Positions 18,090 through 26,945 of a stretch of 64,000 nucleotides of DNA are shown here, piece after piece. The stretch covers positions 3,744,001 through 3,808,000 of the forward strand of contig NZ_CP073653.1 of the NCBI RefSeq assembly GCF_018223745.1, in the 5' to 3' direction. The stretch comes from Clostridium beijerinckii. Its GTDB lineage: Bacteria > Bacillota > Clostridia > Clostridiales > Clostridiaceae. The notes under the pieces were generated by a model. It searched no databases. It had not been told where the DNA came from and worked only from the letters and a program-made list of their open reading frames with translations. How positions within the stretch are numbered: the stretch's first letter is position 1; each line of letters opens with the position of its first letter. A program made the translations under genes and the position numbers.

Positions 18090-19808
18090 CTATACCTCCT
18101 TGCTGCTCTCTATTTGCGTTTTATAAATATCTCTATATACTTCACAGCTTTGCATTAATTCATCATGAGTTCCATATCCAACCTTAGATCCATTATCCAT
18201 AACCAAAATTCTGTCTGCAAACATCGCTGTTCCACAACGTTGAGTGATTGTAATCACAGTTTGATTACTTGTTTTTGAACCTAAGTTTTCTCTAACCTTT
18301 GCTTCTGTTACTGAATCTAATGCACTTGTTGCATCATCTAATATAATTACAGACGAATCCCTAAGTATTCCACGAGCTATAGAAATACGTTGCTTTTGGC
18401 CACCCGAAAGATTAACTCCAGCACTCCCTAACATACTTTCATATCCATCTTTCATATTATTTACAAAACCTGCTTGTGCCTTTTCAGAAGCCTCATGAAC
18501 CATCACATTGCTCGCTTCCCTTTTACCCCATCTAATATTTTCAGCAACAGAACCAGAAAAAAGCATTGGTTTCTGCGGCACTATAGCAATGCTATTTCGT
18601 ACAGAATCAACATTTAATTCTTTAACATCGTAGCCGTCAATTAAAATTTTTCCCTTGTTCACATCATAAAATCGCAAAAGAAGCCATGCAATAGTAGATT
18701 TCCCGCTGCCTGTTGGACCAATTATAGCTAAACTTTGTCCACTTCTAATAGAAAATGATAGATTATTTAAAGCAGGTACACCACTACCATTTGGATATGC
18801 AAATGTAACATCTCTAAATTCAATATTACCATTTAATTCTTTCATTTCACCATCATGAGAAAAATCTCCATCACAATCAACTATTTCTTTAATACGAGCA
18901 GTAGAAGCCTTGGTTCTTACAAATGTATTGAATATATTTGTTATCATAATTAATGAGGTAAGAATTTGTGCCATATAAATTACAAACGCTGATATATCTC
19001 CTGGATTTGCAAGGTTTGCTGAAAAGAGACTGCTACCTGCTGAAATTACAATTATTGTTCCAATTCCAACAGTAAGAGTTATAAGTGGTGACACAAATGT
19101 AATAACACTTTGAGATGATATTCCTTTTTCCATTAAGTTTGTATTTGCATTTTCAAACTTACTACTTTCCTTATCATATGTTCCAAAGGCCTTGACTAAG
19201 CGTACACCTATAAGATATTCCTGAACAACTGAATTTACTTTATCCATCGCCTTTTGTAATTCATAAAAACGCGGATAACTTAACTTCATACTAATAATAA
19301 TAAGTATCGACACAATCGCAACAACACCATATATAATAAGGCTCAACCTAAAATTAAGCAGTGTTGCAAGCACAATACTACCTATGCATGTAATCGGAGC
19401 CTTTAAAAAAATTCTCATAATTCCATTAACGAACAATATAACCTGTGCCGTATCATTTGTCATACGTGTAATTAGAGATCCACTTTCAATCTTATCTGTG
19501 CTTAATTCTGAAAAATAAACAATCTTTTCAAATAAGTCATACCTAAGATCTGCTCCCATTCTTTGAGATACCTTACTTGCTAAAATATTTCTTGTAACTG
19601 CGAAAACAGCTCCAATTGCAGTTACTATAAGCATAAGCATTCCCCAGTAATAAACTTTAGAAAGTGATCCTTGCTCAATTCCTGTATTAATTATGTTAGA
19701 CATAAGTGTTGGACCAAGCAAATCACAAATTGCTTCAGATGCAACACAAAAAACAGCTATCCCAAATGGAATTTTATACTTATTAAAATATTTGCTGTAT
19801 AAGTTCAT
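18090..19808 (-). CDS. Second heterodimeric ABC exporter, degenerate subunit
   Basis: A half-transporter with Walker A GPTGSGKST, signature LSGGQKQRI, Walker B VIILDDATSA with Asp at the catalytic Glu position, and Gln in the H-loop (TITQRCGTA). This marks the degenerate half of a heterodimer. I start it at the ATG at 19808 (MNLYSKYFNKYKI, 572 residues). The longer frame from 19865 is unlikely because a TATAAT box lies inside that stretch (19854-19859). Followed directly by the catalytic subunit and the MBL hydrolase. Confidence 0.9.
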   Translation of the reverse strand: MNLYSKYFNKYKIPFGIAVFCVASEAICDLLGPTLMSNIINTGIEQGSLSKVYYWGMLMLIVTAIGAVFAVTRNILASKVSQRMGADLRYDLFEKIVYFSELSTDKIESGSLITRMTNDTAQVILFVNGIMRIFLKAPITCIGSIVLATLLNFRLSLIIYGVVAIVSILIIISMKLSYPRFYELQKAMDKVNSVVQEYLIGVRLVKAFGTYDKESSKFENANTNLMEKGISSQSVITFVSPLITLTVGIGTIIVISAGSSLFSANLANPGDISAFVIYMAQILTSLIMITNIFNTFVRTKASTARIKEIVDCDGDFSHDGEMKELNGNIEFRDVTFAYPNGSGVPALNNLSFSIRSGQSLAIIGPTGSGKSTIAWLLLRFYDVNKGKILIDGYDVKELNVDSVRNSIAIVPQKPMLFSGSVAENIRWGKREASNVMVHEASEKAQAGFVNNMKDGYESMLGSAGVNLSGGQKQRISIARGILRDSSVIILDDATSALDSVTEAKVRENLGSKTSNQTVITITQRCGTAMFADRILVMDNGSKVGYGTHDELMQSCEVYRDIYKTQIESSKEV

Positions 19809-19853
19809 ATCCTTTATTCCTTTCCTTTGTTTAAATGCTAATTCCCATACCAT

Positions 19854-19884
19854 ATTATACATCATTTTTGCATACAGAATACAA
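19854..19884 (-). promoter_or_regulatory. Candidate promoter of the second ABC operon
   Basis: On the minus strand TTGTAT (19879-19884), a 19-base spacer and TATAAT (19854-19859), about 45 bases before the start at 19808. A 19-base spacer is typical of MerR-activated promoters, and a MerR gene lies just upstream, but the spacer shows no similarity to the one at 20675-20705. Confidence 0.4.
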
Positions 19885-19979
19885 TAAATATTTCCAGCTG
19901 CTTGTATGCGTTACCTAACAGCTATAATATTTCCTATCAATTATTACTTAAAGTGACTCTCAAATATCAATTCATATTT

Positions 19980-20384
19980 TTAATTCTTATTATTTCTTTC
20001 AGTTATGATCTCTTTCAGTTCATCTCTAGAAATCTTCTCATCATAGTAGTCTAGTTTCATATTTACAAGTTCTAGAAGATCATTATATTTTTTGATTTCT
20101 TCCTTAAGTATTTCTTTTTGTTCAAGCATAATATTTCTTCTTTCATCCACCGTATCCTTTCCCTTTGTAGTCAAACTAACATAATTTTTTATATACGCAA
20201 TTGACATTCCTGTAGCCCTCATGCAGTTAACAAGCTGAATAGATCCCAGATCAACATCTGTGTATATTCTTCTGCCATTATTATCGCGTTGAACAAAAGG
20301 CAATAACCCCTCACGCTCATAATATCTTAATGTATACGGTGTTATATTAAATTTTTCGGAAACTTCTTTCATTGAATATTTCAT
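19980..20384 (-). CDS. MerR-family regulator, AdhR/NmlR-like
   Basis: 134 residues: an N-terminal winged helix (MKEVSEKFNITPYTLRYYEREGLLPFVQRD...GRRIYTD) and a C-terminal dimerising coiled coil. A single Cys at position 54 (LVNCMRATGMS) matches the conserved Cys of the AdhR/NmlR group, which senses aldehydes and other electrophiles. It is divergent from a short-chain dehydrogenase whose promoter has the 19-base spacer and dyad typical of targets of this family. Control of that gene is likely; control of the ABC operon downstream is possible. Confidence 0.88.
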   Translation of the reverse strand: MKYSMKEVSEKFNITPYTLRYYEREGLLPFVQRDNNGRRIYTDVDLGSIQLVNCMRATGMSIAYIKNYVSLTTKGKDTVDERRNIMLEQKEILKEEIKKYNDLLELVNMKLDYYDEKISRDELKEIITERNNKN

Positions 20385-20674
20385 AAGTCACACTCCCAAA
20401 TATCTCAAAAATTATTTAAATCTATAAGTTCTATTAGCAAAATTCATACACTATAAAATTACTTCATCTAGATATATTATCTATATATGCAAATCTCTAT
20501 GCTTAATGAAATATATTACTGAACTCTACTTATAAGACTATAAAATCATCTCTCATTTTTCTATTTATCATTTTCTCTTATTTCAGTTTCATCATATTAG
20601 TTATTATAAAAGTTAATATATCTAAAAATCAATACATTAGAAAATAACTAAAAAAATATAAAAAAATTTCCTAT

Positions 20675-20705
20675 TGACTTACACTGCACTCTAACAAATA
20701 TACTC
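20675..20705 (+). promoter_or_regulatory. MerR-type promoter of the dehydrogenase gene
   Basis: TTGACT (20675-20680), a 19-base spacer, TATACT (20700-20705). The spacer holds an imperfect dyad, TTACACT-GC-ACTCTAA, close to the TTAGAGT..ACTCTAA pattern of AdhR-like sites. The overlong spacer is the hallmark of promoters that MerR proteins untwist. Confidence 0.75.
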
Positions 20706-20793
20706 ATCTTATACTACAAGATTGGTGAAAAGAATGTTATTCTTTCATTTCTATTATCTTGTAAATCAAATTATTTTCTAAGGAGAAAGATAT

Positions 20794-21777
20794 ATGAAAA
20801 ACACTACTCAAACACCAATAAATTCAAAATATAATTTTTCTACAACTGCAAAAGATGTTATAGATGGTATAAACTTGAAAGGTAAAATTGCAATTGTTAC
20901 TGGCGGATATTCTGGAATTGGGATAGAAACAGAAAAAGTTTTAGCTGAAGCTGGTGCAACAGTAATAATTCCTGCTAGAGATATAGAAAAAGCAAAAGGA
21001 GCTATGGATAATATTCCAAATATAGAAATTGAACATTTAGACCTTATGGATCCAATGTCTATTGATAGTTTCGCACAAAAGTTTATAAATTCTCAAAGAT
21101 CTCTTCATATTTTAATAAATAGCGCTGGAATAATGGCACCTCCACTAATAAGGGACAAAAGAGGTTATGAATCTCAATTTGCGACAAATCATCTAGGTCA
21201 TTTCCAGTTAACAGCACGACTTTGGCCTGCTCTAAAAAATGCTAAAGGTGCTAGAGTTATTTCAGTTTCATCAAGAGCGCAGCGTCTTGGCGGAGTCAAT
21301 TTTGATGATCCAAACTTTCAAAAAACAGAATATGATAGTTGGAAGGCTTATGCTCAATCAAAATCCGCCAATTCATTATTCGCCGTTGAATTAGACAGAT
21401 TAGGAAAAACCCATGGTGTTAGGGCTTTCTCAGTTCATCCAGGTTTAATTCCAACTACAAATCTTGGAAGATTCTCTGTTAATGGAAAAACTACTGTACA
21501 AGAACTAAAAACTAACACTAGAAAAGATGACACTAATACAAAATCAAATGAATTTAAAACCATTGAACAAGGTGCAGCAACCTCTGTTTGGTGTGCTACA
21601 AATAGTATTTTAGATGGAATGGGTGGAGTTTACTGTGAAGACTGCAATATAGCTGAAGCTGTTCCTTATGACAGTTTGAAAGATAATGGTGTTCGTCCTT
21701 GGGCTATAGATAAAGATCTAGCAAAAAAACTGTGGATACTTAGTGAAGATCTTACAAATGTTAAATTCATAATTTAA
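20794..21777 (+). CDS. Short-chain dehydrogenase/reductase
   Basis: 327 residues, Rossmann-fold NAD(P)-dependent oxidoreductase. Cofactor loop TGGYSGIG, NSAGIMAP (variant of NNAG), catalytic Ser in VISVSSRA and YAQSK (YxxxK). It resembles retinol-dehydrogenase/protochlorophyllide-reductase-like SDRs (long C-terminal part, HPGLIPT). An AAGGAG site precedes the ATG. Because it is driven by a MerR-type promoter and divergent from an AdhR-like regulator, it probably reduces a reactive aldehyde or ketone; the substrate is not readable. Confidence 0.88.
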   Translation: MKNTTQTPINSKYNFSTTAKDVIDGINLKGKIAIVTGGYSGIGIETEKVLAEAGATVIIPARDIEKAKGAMDNIPNIEIEHLDLMDPMSIDSFAQKFINSQRSLHILINSAGIMAPPLIRDKRGYESQFATNHLGHFQLTARLWPALKNAKGARVISVSSRAQRLGGVNFDDPNFQKTEYDSWKAYAQSKSANSLFAVELDRLGKTHGVRAFSVHPGLIPTTNLGRFSVNGKTTVQELKTNTRKDDTNTKSNEFKTIEQGAATSVWCATNSILDGMGGVYCEDCNIAEAVPYDSLKDNGVRPWAIDKDLAKKLWILSEDLTNVKFII

Positions 21778-21991
21778 GTTTTCTTAATATAATTTTTAGC
21801 ATTTAATCAAGTATAATTAATTAGTTTTATCTTCATTAAATATTTATAAAACTAAATCTTCCACGTATTAATAAGTTTACTTTTCTCAATAATAACTATA
21901 TAACTTATCTTTAAGTTATTTAAATTTTTATTTAGAGTATTTTAATATATTATAAATAATTTTTTAGATTATTATGTTAGGAGTGATTTCA

Positions 21992-22276
21992 ATGAAAAAA
22001 GGAAAAACACTAGATGATCAAACACCAAGCGTCTATGATACTGAAAAAATTATTGATATCCATTCATCTGAGGACGATCAATCCCTTGATTCAGAAAAAG
22101 TAAGATACGCTAACAGTCATGCTTCACGTTCAAAATATACTCATGGTTCAAGCGACGTAAGCCCTGTTAATACAAAAAATCCAGACTCTACAGAAAGAAT
22201 TCCTACATCAGTTAGATATTCTGATTCTGACATACATAAAGATGATGATGAATTTGACTATCAAGGTGAAATATAA
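21992..22276 (+). CDS. Small acidic hydrophilic protein, unknown
   Basis: 94 residues from the ATG at 21992, which has an AGGAGTG site at good spacing (an ATG at 21974 lacks one). The protein is rich in Asp, Ser, Glu and His, has no hydrophobic segment and looks disordered (DDQTPSVYDTEK at the start, DDDEFDYQGEI at the end). No family recognised. Its terminator hairpin downstream has been split by an IS3-type insertion. Confidence 0.55.
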   Translation: MKKGKTLDDQTPSVYDTEKIIDIHSSEDDQSLDSEKVRYANSHASRSKYTHGSSDVSPVNTKNPDSTERIPTSVRYSDSDIHKDDDEFDYQGEI

Positions 22277-22289
22277 ATTATCTATATAA

Positions 22290-22310
22290 ATCAAAACCAA
22301 CGACAGCATA
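22290..22310 (+). terminator. Left half of a terminator split by the IS element
   Basis: AACCAACGACA (left arm, about 22295-22305) is complementary to TGTCGTTGGTT to the right of the IS element (about 23998-24008). If the IS and one copy of its target duplication are removed, the arms form an 11-bp stem that continues with weak pairs to a TTTA loop. T-rich DNA lies on both outer sides, so it was a bidirectional terminator for convergent genes. Confidence 0.65.
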
Positions 22311-22314
22311 TTTA

Positions 22315-22340
22315 TGAACTGCCCCCTGTCAAGTAGACAG
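22315..22340 (+). repeat. IS3 element left terminal inverted repeat
   Basis: Starts TGAACTGCCCCC; pairs with the right end at 23964-23989. Confidence 0.85.
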
Positions 22341-22356
22341 ATGAAAAAACAAAAAA

Positions 22357-23277
22357 TTATGAAACCAAGGTCTGATTTCGATATTCAATTGGAGTCAGAC
22401 CTTTTAAGTTTTTCTGTAGTCTTTTTGTATTATAGAAAACTATGTATTCATCAATTGCTTGTCTCAATTCTTCATATGTATAAAATTTTTGCAAATAGTA
22501 CATCTCACATTTTAGAGTTCCCCAAAAACCTTCCATTGGTCCGTTGTCGATACATCTGCTGACACGTGACATGCTTTGAGTTGCTTTGATTTTATCAAGT
22601 TTAGCTTTGAAAGTCCTATTAGTATACTGAAATCCTCTGTCACTATGAAACAGTGGCTTTGCAGTCGGATTAGCACTTACTGCTAAATCAAATGTATCAA
22701 AAACAAGCTGATTGTTATTTGAGTGACCAACAACATAAGAAACAATGCTCTTATCAGCTAAATCAAATATTGCGCTAAGGTAAGCCTTTTTACCATTAAG
22801 TAGTTTAAATTCAGTAACATCTGTTAACCATTTTTCATTTGGTTTCTTTGCATAAAATTCTCTATTTAATTTGTTTTCTGCTGTAATTTGTGGAGTACTT
22901 TGAATATAATGCTTTCTCTTTTTTCTTATAACTGATCTCATGTTAATAGATTTCATTAATCTATAAATTCGTTTATGATTATACTGTTTATCCAGGAGTC
23001 TATTTATATTCATTGTTATCCGACGGTATCCATAGATACCATTTACATCTTCATAAAGCTTAACAATCTCTTTTAGTATTATTGAATTTTCCTTATCTAA
23101 TTCAGTCTCTGAACGGTTAATCCATTTGTAGTAAGATGATCGTGCAATCCCAGCTAAATTGCATAGATCAGCTATTGGATAGCCATTTTTTTCATGTAAT
23201 TCTTTTATAGAAATATATTTATATTCTTGGAGTCTTTTAGTGCTTATCGCCTTCTTTCTACTTCTTTCAATTTTTTT
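22357..23277 (-). CDS. IS3 transposase OrfB (made by -1 frameshift from OrfA)
   Basis: About 306 codons in the frame -1 to orfA, open from the run of seven A (23271-23277 on the minus strand) to the stop at 22357. It has the HTH_21 region (LHEKNGYPIADLCNLAGIARSS), then the integrase core with DDE residues in KWLTDVTEF, LFHSDRGFQYTN and DNGPMEGFWGTLKCEMYY. An internal ATG at 23013 gives only the core. The A7 run in TTAAAAAAATTG near the end of orfA is the expected slippage site for an OrfAB fusion. Confidence 0.88.
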   Translation of the reverse strand, partial: KKIERSRKKAISTKRLQEYKYISIKELHEKNGYPIADLCNLAGIARSSYYKWINRSETELDKENSIILKEIVKLYEDVNGIYGYRRITMNINRLLDKQYNHKRIYRLMKSINMRSVIRKKRKHYIQSTPQITAENKLNREFYAKKPNEKWLTDVTEFKLLNGKKAYLSAIFDLADKSIVSYVVGHSNNNQLVFDTFDLAVSANPTAKPLFHSDRGFQYTNRTFKAKLDKIKATQSMSRVSRCIDNGPMEGFWGTLKCEMYYLQKFYTYEELRQAIDEYIVFYNTKRLQKNLKGLTPIEYRNQTLVS

Positions 23278-23924
23278 AAGAAATCAATCTCCATCTTTAA
23301 ACGTCTATTTTCTGCTTCAATAAGTTTTAATTGTGCGGATAATTTATCAGACTCAGTAATCTCATCAGTATCTTTACGCTTACCGCGACGGTCTATTAGC
23401 TCTTCATATCCATTAGCTTTGTATTTTCTTACCCAGGTATAAACTTGTTGATAAGAAACATTAAATTTATCAGCAGTAGCTTGATAATCATCATTATTCG
23501 AAATGCAGAATGCAACAATCTCAATTCTTTCTTCATAAGTAGTCTTTCTTCCATTAGTCATAATTCTATCCCCTTGCTTATTATGAGATTTAATTGTTTT
23601 ATGACCATTATACTTCTTAATCCAATCGCTGAGAACACGAGGAGATGAAATTTCATATGTGCAACATATATTTCTTAAAGAGCCTTTTCCAGCTAGATAA
23701 TCTTTAACTGCATTAAGTTTAAGCGAATCGCAATAATATTTGTTTTTTGTAGAAACTATTAAATTTGCTTCACCAACATCATTATATATTTTCAACCAGT
23801 CATAAAATGTGGCACTATGAATTCCCATCTCATCGCATATCTGTATAACTGCTTTTTCTCCTGATAGGTATTCTTTAATTCCTTTCAATTTCTCTTCCAG
23901 AGAACATTTCATTTTTCTTGACAT
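23244..23924 (-). CDS. IS3 transposase OrfA
   Basis: 226 residues, two helix-turn-helix modules (YLSGEKAVIQICDEMGIHSA and NNDDYQATADKFNVSYQQVY) and a C-terminal leucine-zipper-like region (LSAQLKLIEAENRRLKMEID) used for multimerisation. It begins after an AAAGGGGG site and ends at 23244, just past the A7 slippage run shared with orfB. Binds the ends of the element. Confidence 0.9.
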   Translation of the reverse strand: MSRKMKCSLEEKLKGIKEYLSGEKAVIQICDEMGIHSATFYDWLKIYNDVGEANLIVSTKNKYYCDSLKLNAVKDYLAGKGSLRNICCTYEISSPRVLSDWIKKYNGHKTIKSHNKQGDRIMTNGRKTTYEERIEIVAFCISNNDDYQATADKFNVSYQQVYTWVRKYKANGYEELIDRRGKRKDTDEITESDKLSAQLKLIEAENRRLKMEIDFLKKLKEVERRR

Positions 23925-23963
23925 TAAAATACCCCCTTTATAGAAACAGTTTTATTATTTTAA

Positions 23964-23989
23964 CTGTCTACTATAAAGGGAGCATATCA
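23964..23989 (-). repeat. IS3 element right terminal inverted repeat
   Basis: On the minus strand starts TGATATGCTCCC; followed outward by the target duplication TTTA. Confidence 0.85.
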
Positions 23990-23997
23990 TTTATGTA

Positions 23998-24020
23998 TTG
24001 TCGTTGGTTCCATCTTTATT
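23998..24020. terminator. Right half of the IS-split terminator
   Basis: TGTCGTTGGTT followed by CCATCTTTATTTTTC. See the left half at 22290-22310. It also lies just after the 3' end of the minus-strand deaminase gene, for which it would have been the terminator. Confidence 0.65.
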
Positions 24021-24040
24021 TTTCAAATAATATATGTCTT

Positions 24041-25174
24041 TTATTCACCATATTTCTTATGGTACTTAACTTGAACTTCTATCTTAGGATGCTTTTTGCA
24101 AAACTGGCTAATTACAAAGCAGCAACTTGGACAAGGCTCCCATTTGCTATATAAAGTTAAGTTTCCCTCATCTTTCAATACTTTTGCTTCTATCTGTTTA
24201 TGTATTTCTTCAATTATCTTTTTTTCACTATCATTGATTCTGTCATATCCAATTCCAAACTCACCCAATTTGTTAACTTTATTACTTTTAAAAAATGATT
24301 CATCTTTCGTTGGTGCATGACAATAATCCTTTATATTATTACTTCCGCTTATCGCCTTAAATTCTTTATTATCATATACTGCCACTGCAATATTTATAGA
24401 ATCCTGTAATGTTTTACTTTGATTTATTTTAAATACTGATCTTTCTTCTTCATCGGCTTTCATATACTTATTAATATTCTTTATTAATCGCTGCATTCTC
24501 GGTATATTATTACTTAGATGTTGATGATATTCAACAGTGCCTTTTTGTGGCGTTATATAGTGATAATCTATTTGCTTTGGAATTTCTATAGATATTGTTT
24601 TAACTTTAGTATTAACATTATAACTTTCTTTTACTCTTTCTTCTTTAATAAGAAGCATTTTCTTCAAAAGCTCAATATCCTTTGAATATAAATAATCATT
24701 ATCTAATTCTTTTTCCAAAATTTCTAATTTCTCTTTTTCTTTTTCACTTACTATTCTGGATACTCTTTTTTTAACTTCTTTTATGTCAATCAGCATATCT
24801 TTAACATCATCTCTAGATACTGCATCTCGCTCATATTCAATTCTATTTATATTTAATATTTTTATTGAATTTATTTTTTTCCATAATCTATCATGTTCAT
24901 ATTCAAATAGTATTATTTTTTTCATGTAATTAATTAAATCACTAACATCATCTGCTCTGTAAGTGGCCTGCGCCTTACCAATACATTTATATAATTCCTC
25001 TATGAGACTATTCTCTACTTTAAAAGCCTTGGCAACTTCTATTTTAAATTTCTCTTCATCAAAGTAATTTATTTTATAGCCTTCTTTTTTCAATGCATCT
25101 TTAAAATCATTTAAATTATTAATCTTTATTCGTTCTTTTTTTCTTTTATTTGAAATTATGTTTATTTTAGTCAT
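24041..25174 (-). CDS. Stand-alone protein with toxin-type nucleic-acid/nucleotide deaminase domain
   Basis: 377 residues. The C-terminal ~115 residues match the BURPS668_1122-type deaminase fold of polymorphic toxins: a D-S-E motif (315-317) within RINDSEKKIIEEI, then LTLYSKWEPCPSCCFVISQF with the zinc-binding PCxxC (Cys348, Cys351) and KHPKIEVQV as the following strand. The N-terminal ~260 residues are Lys/Glu-rich and largely helical, with no signal peptide, membrane helix or known secretion domain. No candidate immunity gene is adjacent; both flanks are insertion sequences. It could be a toxin remnant, an intracellular effector (for example in defence) or a housekeeping deaminase. The start has an AGAGGGAAG site. 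Confidence 0.7.
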   Translation of the reverse strand: MTKINIISNKRKKERIKINNLNDFKDALKKEGYKINYFDEEKFKIEVAKAFKVENSLIEELYKCIGKAQATYRADDVSDLINYMKKIILFEYEHDRLWKKINSIKILNINRIEYERDAVSRDDVKDMLIDIKEVKKRVSRIVSEKEKEKLEILEKELDNDYLYSKDIELLKKMLLIKEERVKESYNVNTKVKTISIEIPKQIDYHYITPQKGTVEYHQHLSNNIPRMQRLIKNINKYMKADEEERSVFKINQSKTLQDSINIAVAVYDNKEFKAISGSNNIKDYCHAPTKDESFFKSNKVNKLGEFGIGYDRINDSEKKIIEEIHKQIEAKVLKDEGNLTLYSKWEPCPSCCFVISQFCKKHPKIEVQVKYHKKYGE

Positions 25175-25380
25175 ACTTCCCTCTTATGTTTTATGCTTAT
25201 CTAAATATATTACTGATTTTAACTCTTTAACAATTTAATCATTATATCATAAATTTTAAAATGATTATAATCAAATACCGATACGGTTTGAGTCAAGTAA
25301 AAGTTGGCAAGAATTTTATTTAATTTATTATCCATTATTTTACATCATATTTTTAGAATTTCCCTACACACGCTTTATAC

Positions 25381-26859
25381 TTAACTATAACTAATATCAC
25401 TAAATGATTTTAATCCACATAAATCACGCACTATTTTTCTACCTAGCGTTGTGGCAGCTCCGCTGTACGGAATTTGTGCGCTATTACACTTATATACCTT
25501 ACATTTATTAGATTCTTTATTTGCTTGAAATACTGTTAATGGTAGTTTTGTAACTATTGTATCAATAACATTATCAGGAATAATATTTCTATAGATTTTA
25601 TCCACAGTATCAAACAACCTATTACTAAATTTTTCAGATAATATTTTAGATAAATTATCTGCACCATTAATAGACCAGCTCATTTTTCTGCCCTTCATCC
25701 TTTGAGCTAATACATCACAAATATTATGTTCCATTGTACCTAAATTCCTGTATTCTATGCCTTCCGGCGCCGTAGGCATGTCTATGTTACCTCTTAATTT
25801 ATATGGTGTTAATCCATCTCTATTGTGAGCTAAGTAATCATATAACTCAGTAAGCTTCTTAAATGAAACATCTTCTTCATTTGTAAGTGTCATCATATTT
25901 ACAATAGCTTCTAGACCTTCATCAATTTTACCTTCTCTAAATAGTTTTAATAATTGCTTTTGGGTTCTTTTATCACTTACCTTACGCATAATTGCTTGAC
26001 CTACATGAAATGGATCTAGTTGAAAATGAATGTCTTGATCCTCACAAGTTGCCTTAATCCACTTTGCTCCATCACCGTTTAATATTCTAGTTTGAATTTC
26101 GTCTACATTGTATTTTTCTGAAATTGTTGCGCTAGCAAGCTTTTTAAAGTGGCTAGAATTACTAAAACTTGCACAAGCAGTTTTATCAACAACTACATAT
26201 TCTTTTTTTGCTTATGGACGTAAAGTCCAGCCTGTATATGATACTGCTAGTTTTAACTCTTTCTTTTTATTTTTCCCTTTTGGTCTATCTTTACCTTGAA
26301 GATAGAGCCAAACTCCATCTTGCTCTTGAAACAATACTGGTACTTCCTTTTCGCCTTTTAACACACCTTTATCATCTAGTTCAATTTTACGATTTTCTAG
26401 TTCTTTAATCTTTTCTCCAACTGTTTGAACTACGTTCCAAACGCCTTGAGCACTAATTTCTTGATTACACATAGTTTTAATATTCTCAGATGTCTTTCTA
26501 AAAGAAACATCCGCCACGTTAGTCAAAATAGTTTCTACGAGATTTATAGAAACATTTCCTATAGTATCCATTCCTAAATACTCATCCAAAAGGTATTTAG
26601 TTGCTTTCTTACCATCCTCAAGTTTTAATTCATAAACACGCCTAGAATACTCTACATTCCCCATAATAGTCCTCAAACAAGTTTGCTTACGGCCTTTATT
26701 ACGGTAAACCTTGCTATCTCTTTCATTAAGTAGTTTTTCATCCAAGGATTCTAATATGCTTTTTAATGCATTGCAAGCTTCATCACAAGCATATTTATAA
26801 ATTCTTTTCTCTAACTCCTTGAAAGTAAATCCATTATCATTTAAACTTAATTCATACAT
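25381..26859 (-). pseudogene. UPF0236 (ISLre2) transposase with an in-frame stop
   Basis: One continuous frame of 493 codons from the ATG at 26859 to the stop at 25381, interrupted only by a TAA at 26212-26214. Before it: 215 residues ending YTGWTLRP; after it: AKKEYVVVDKTACASF and on through GDGAKWIK and LDPFHV to the C-terminus, all typical of UPF0236. There is no frameshift: both parts are in the same frame. A single nonsense change has thus silenced it. Confidence 0.85.
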
Positions 26860-26921
26860 AAATCTAACTCTATTCTATTTAGTTTCGTCAACTTAATTAT
26901 AATGGATAATTTATGTATTGA

Positions 26922-26945
26922 GGAGATGCTTTTGCATCTCCTTTA
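26922..26945 (+). terminator. Hairpin at the right end of the ISLre2 element
   Basis: GGAGATGC-TTTT-GCATCTCC followed by TTTATTATTT: a compact terminator-like hairpin reading rightward out of the element. Confidence 0.6.

Larger units (their letters stand above)
22315..23989 (-). mobile_element. IS3-family (IS150 group) insertion sequence, complete
   Basis: 1675 bp. The ends are inverted repeats starting TGAACTGCCCCCTGTCAAGT (left) and TGATATGCTCCCTTTATAGT (right, on the complement); both continue with AGACAG, matching at 20 of 26 positions. A 4-bp direct repeat TTTA flanks it (22311-22314 and 23990-23993). It carries orfA and orfB in the -1 arrangement with a complete DDE catalytic set, so it may still be mobile. 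Confidence 0.9.

Noticed and set aside
22320..23984. Shorter IS3 limits beginning at TGCCCCC and ending at GGGAGCA
   Set aside because: Those limits give no target duplication. Extending to TGAAC and TATCA lengthens the matching ends and gives the flanking TTTA repeat.
26212..26300. A frameshift between the two transposase parts
   Set aside because: Both parts are in the same frame; the break is a single TAA codon.
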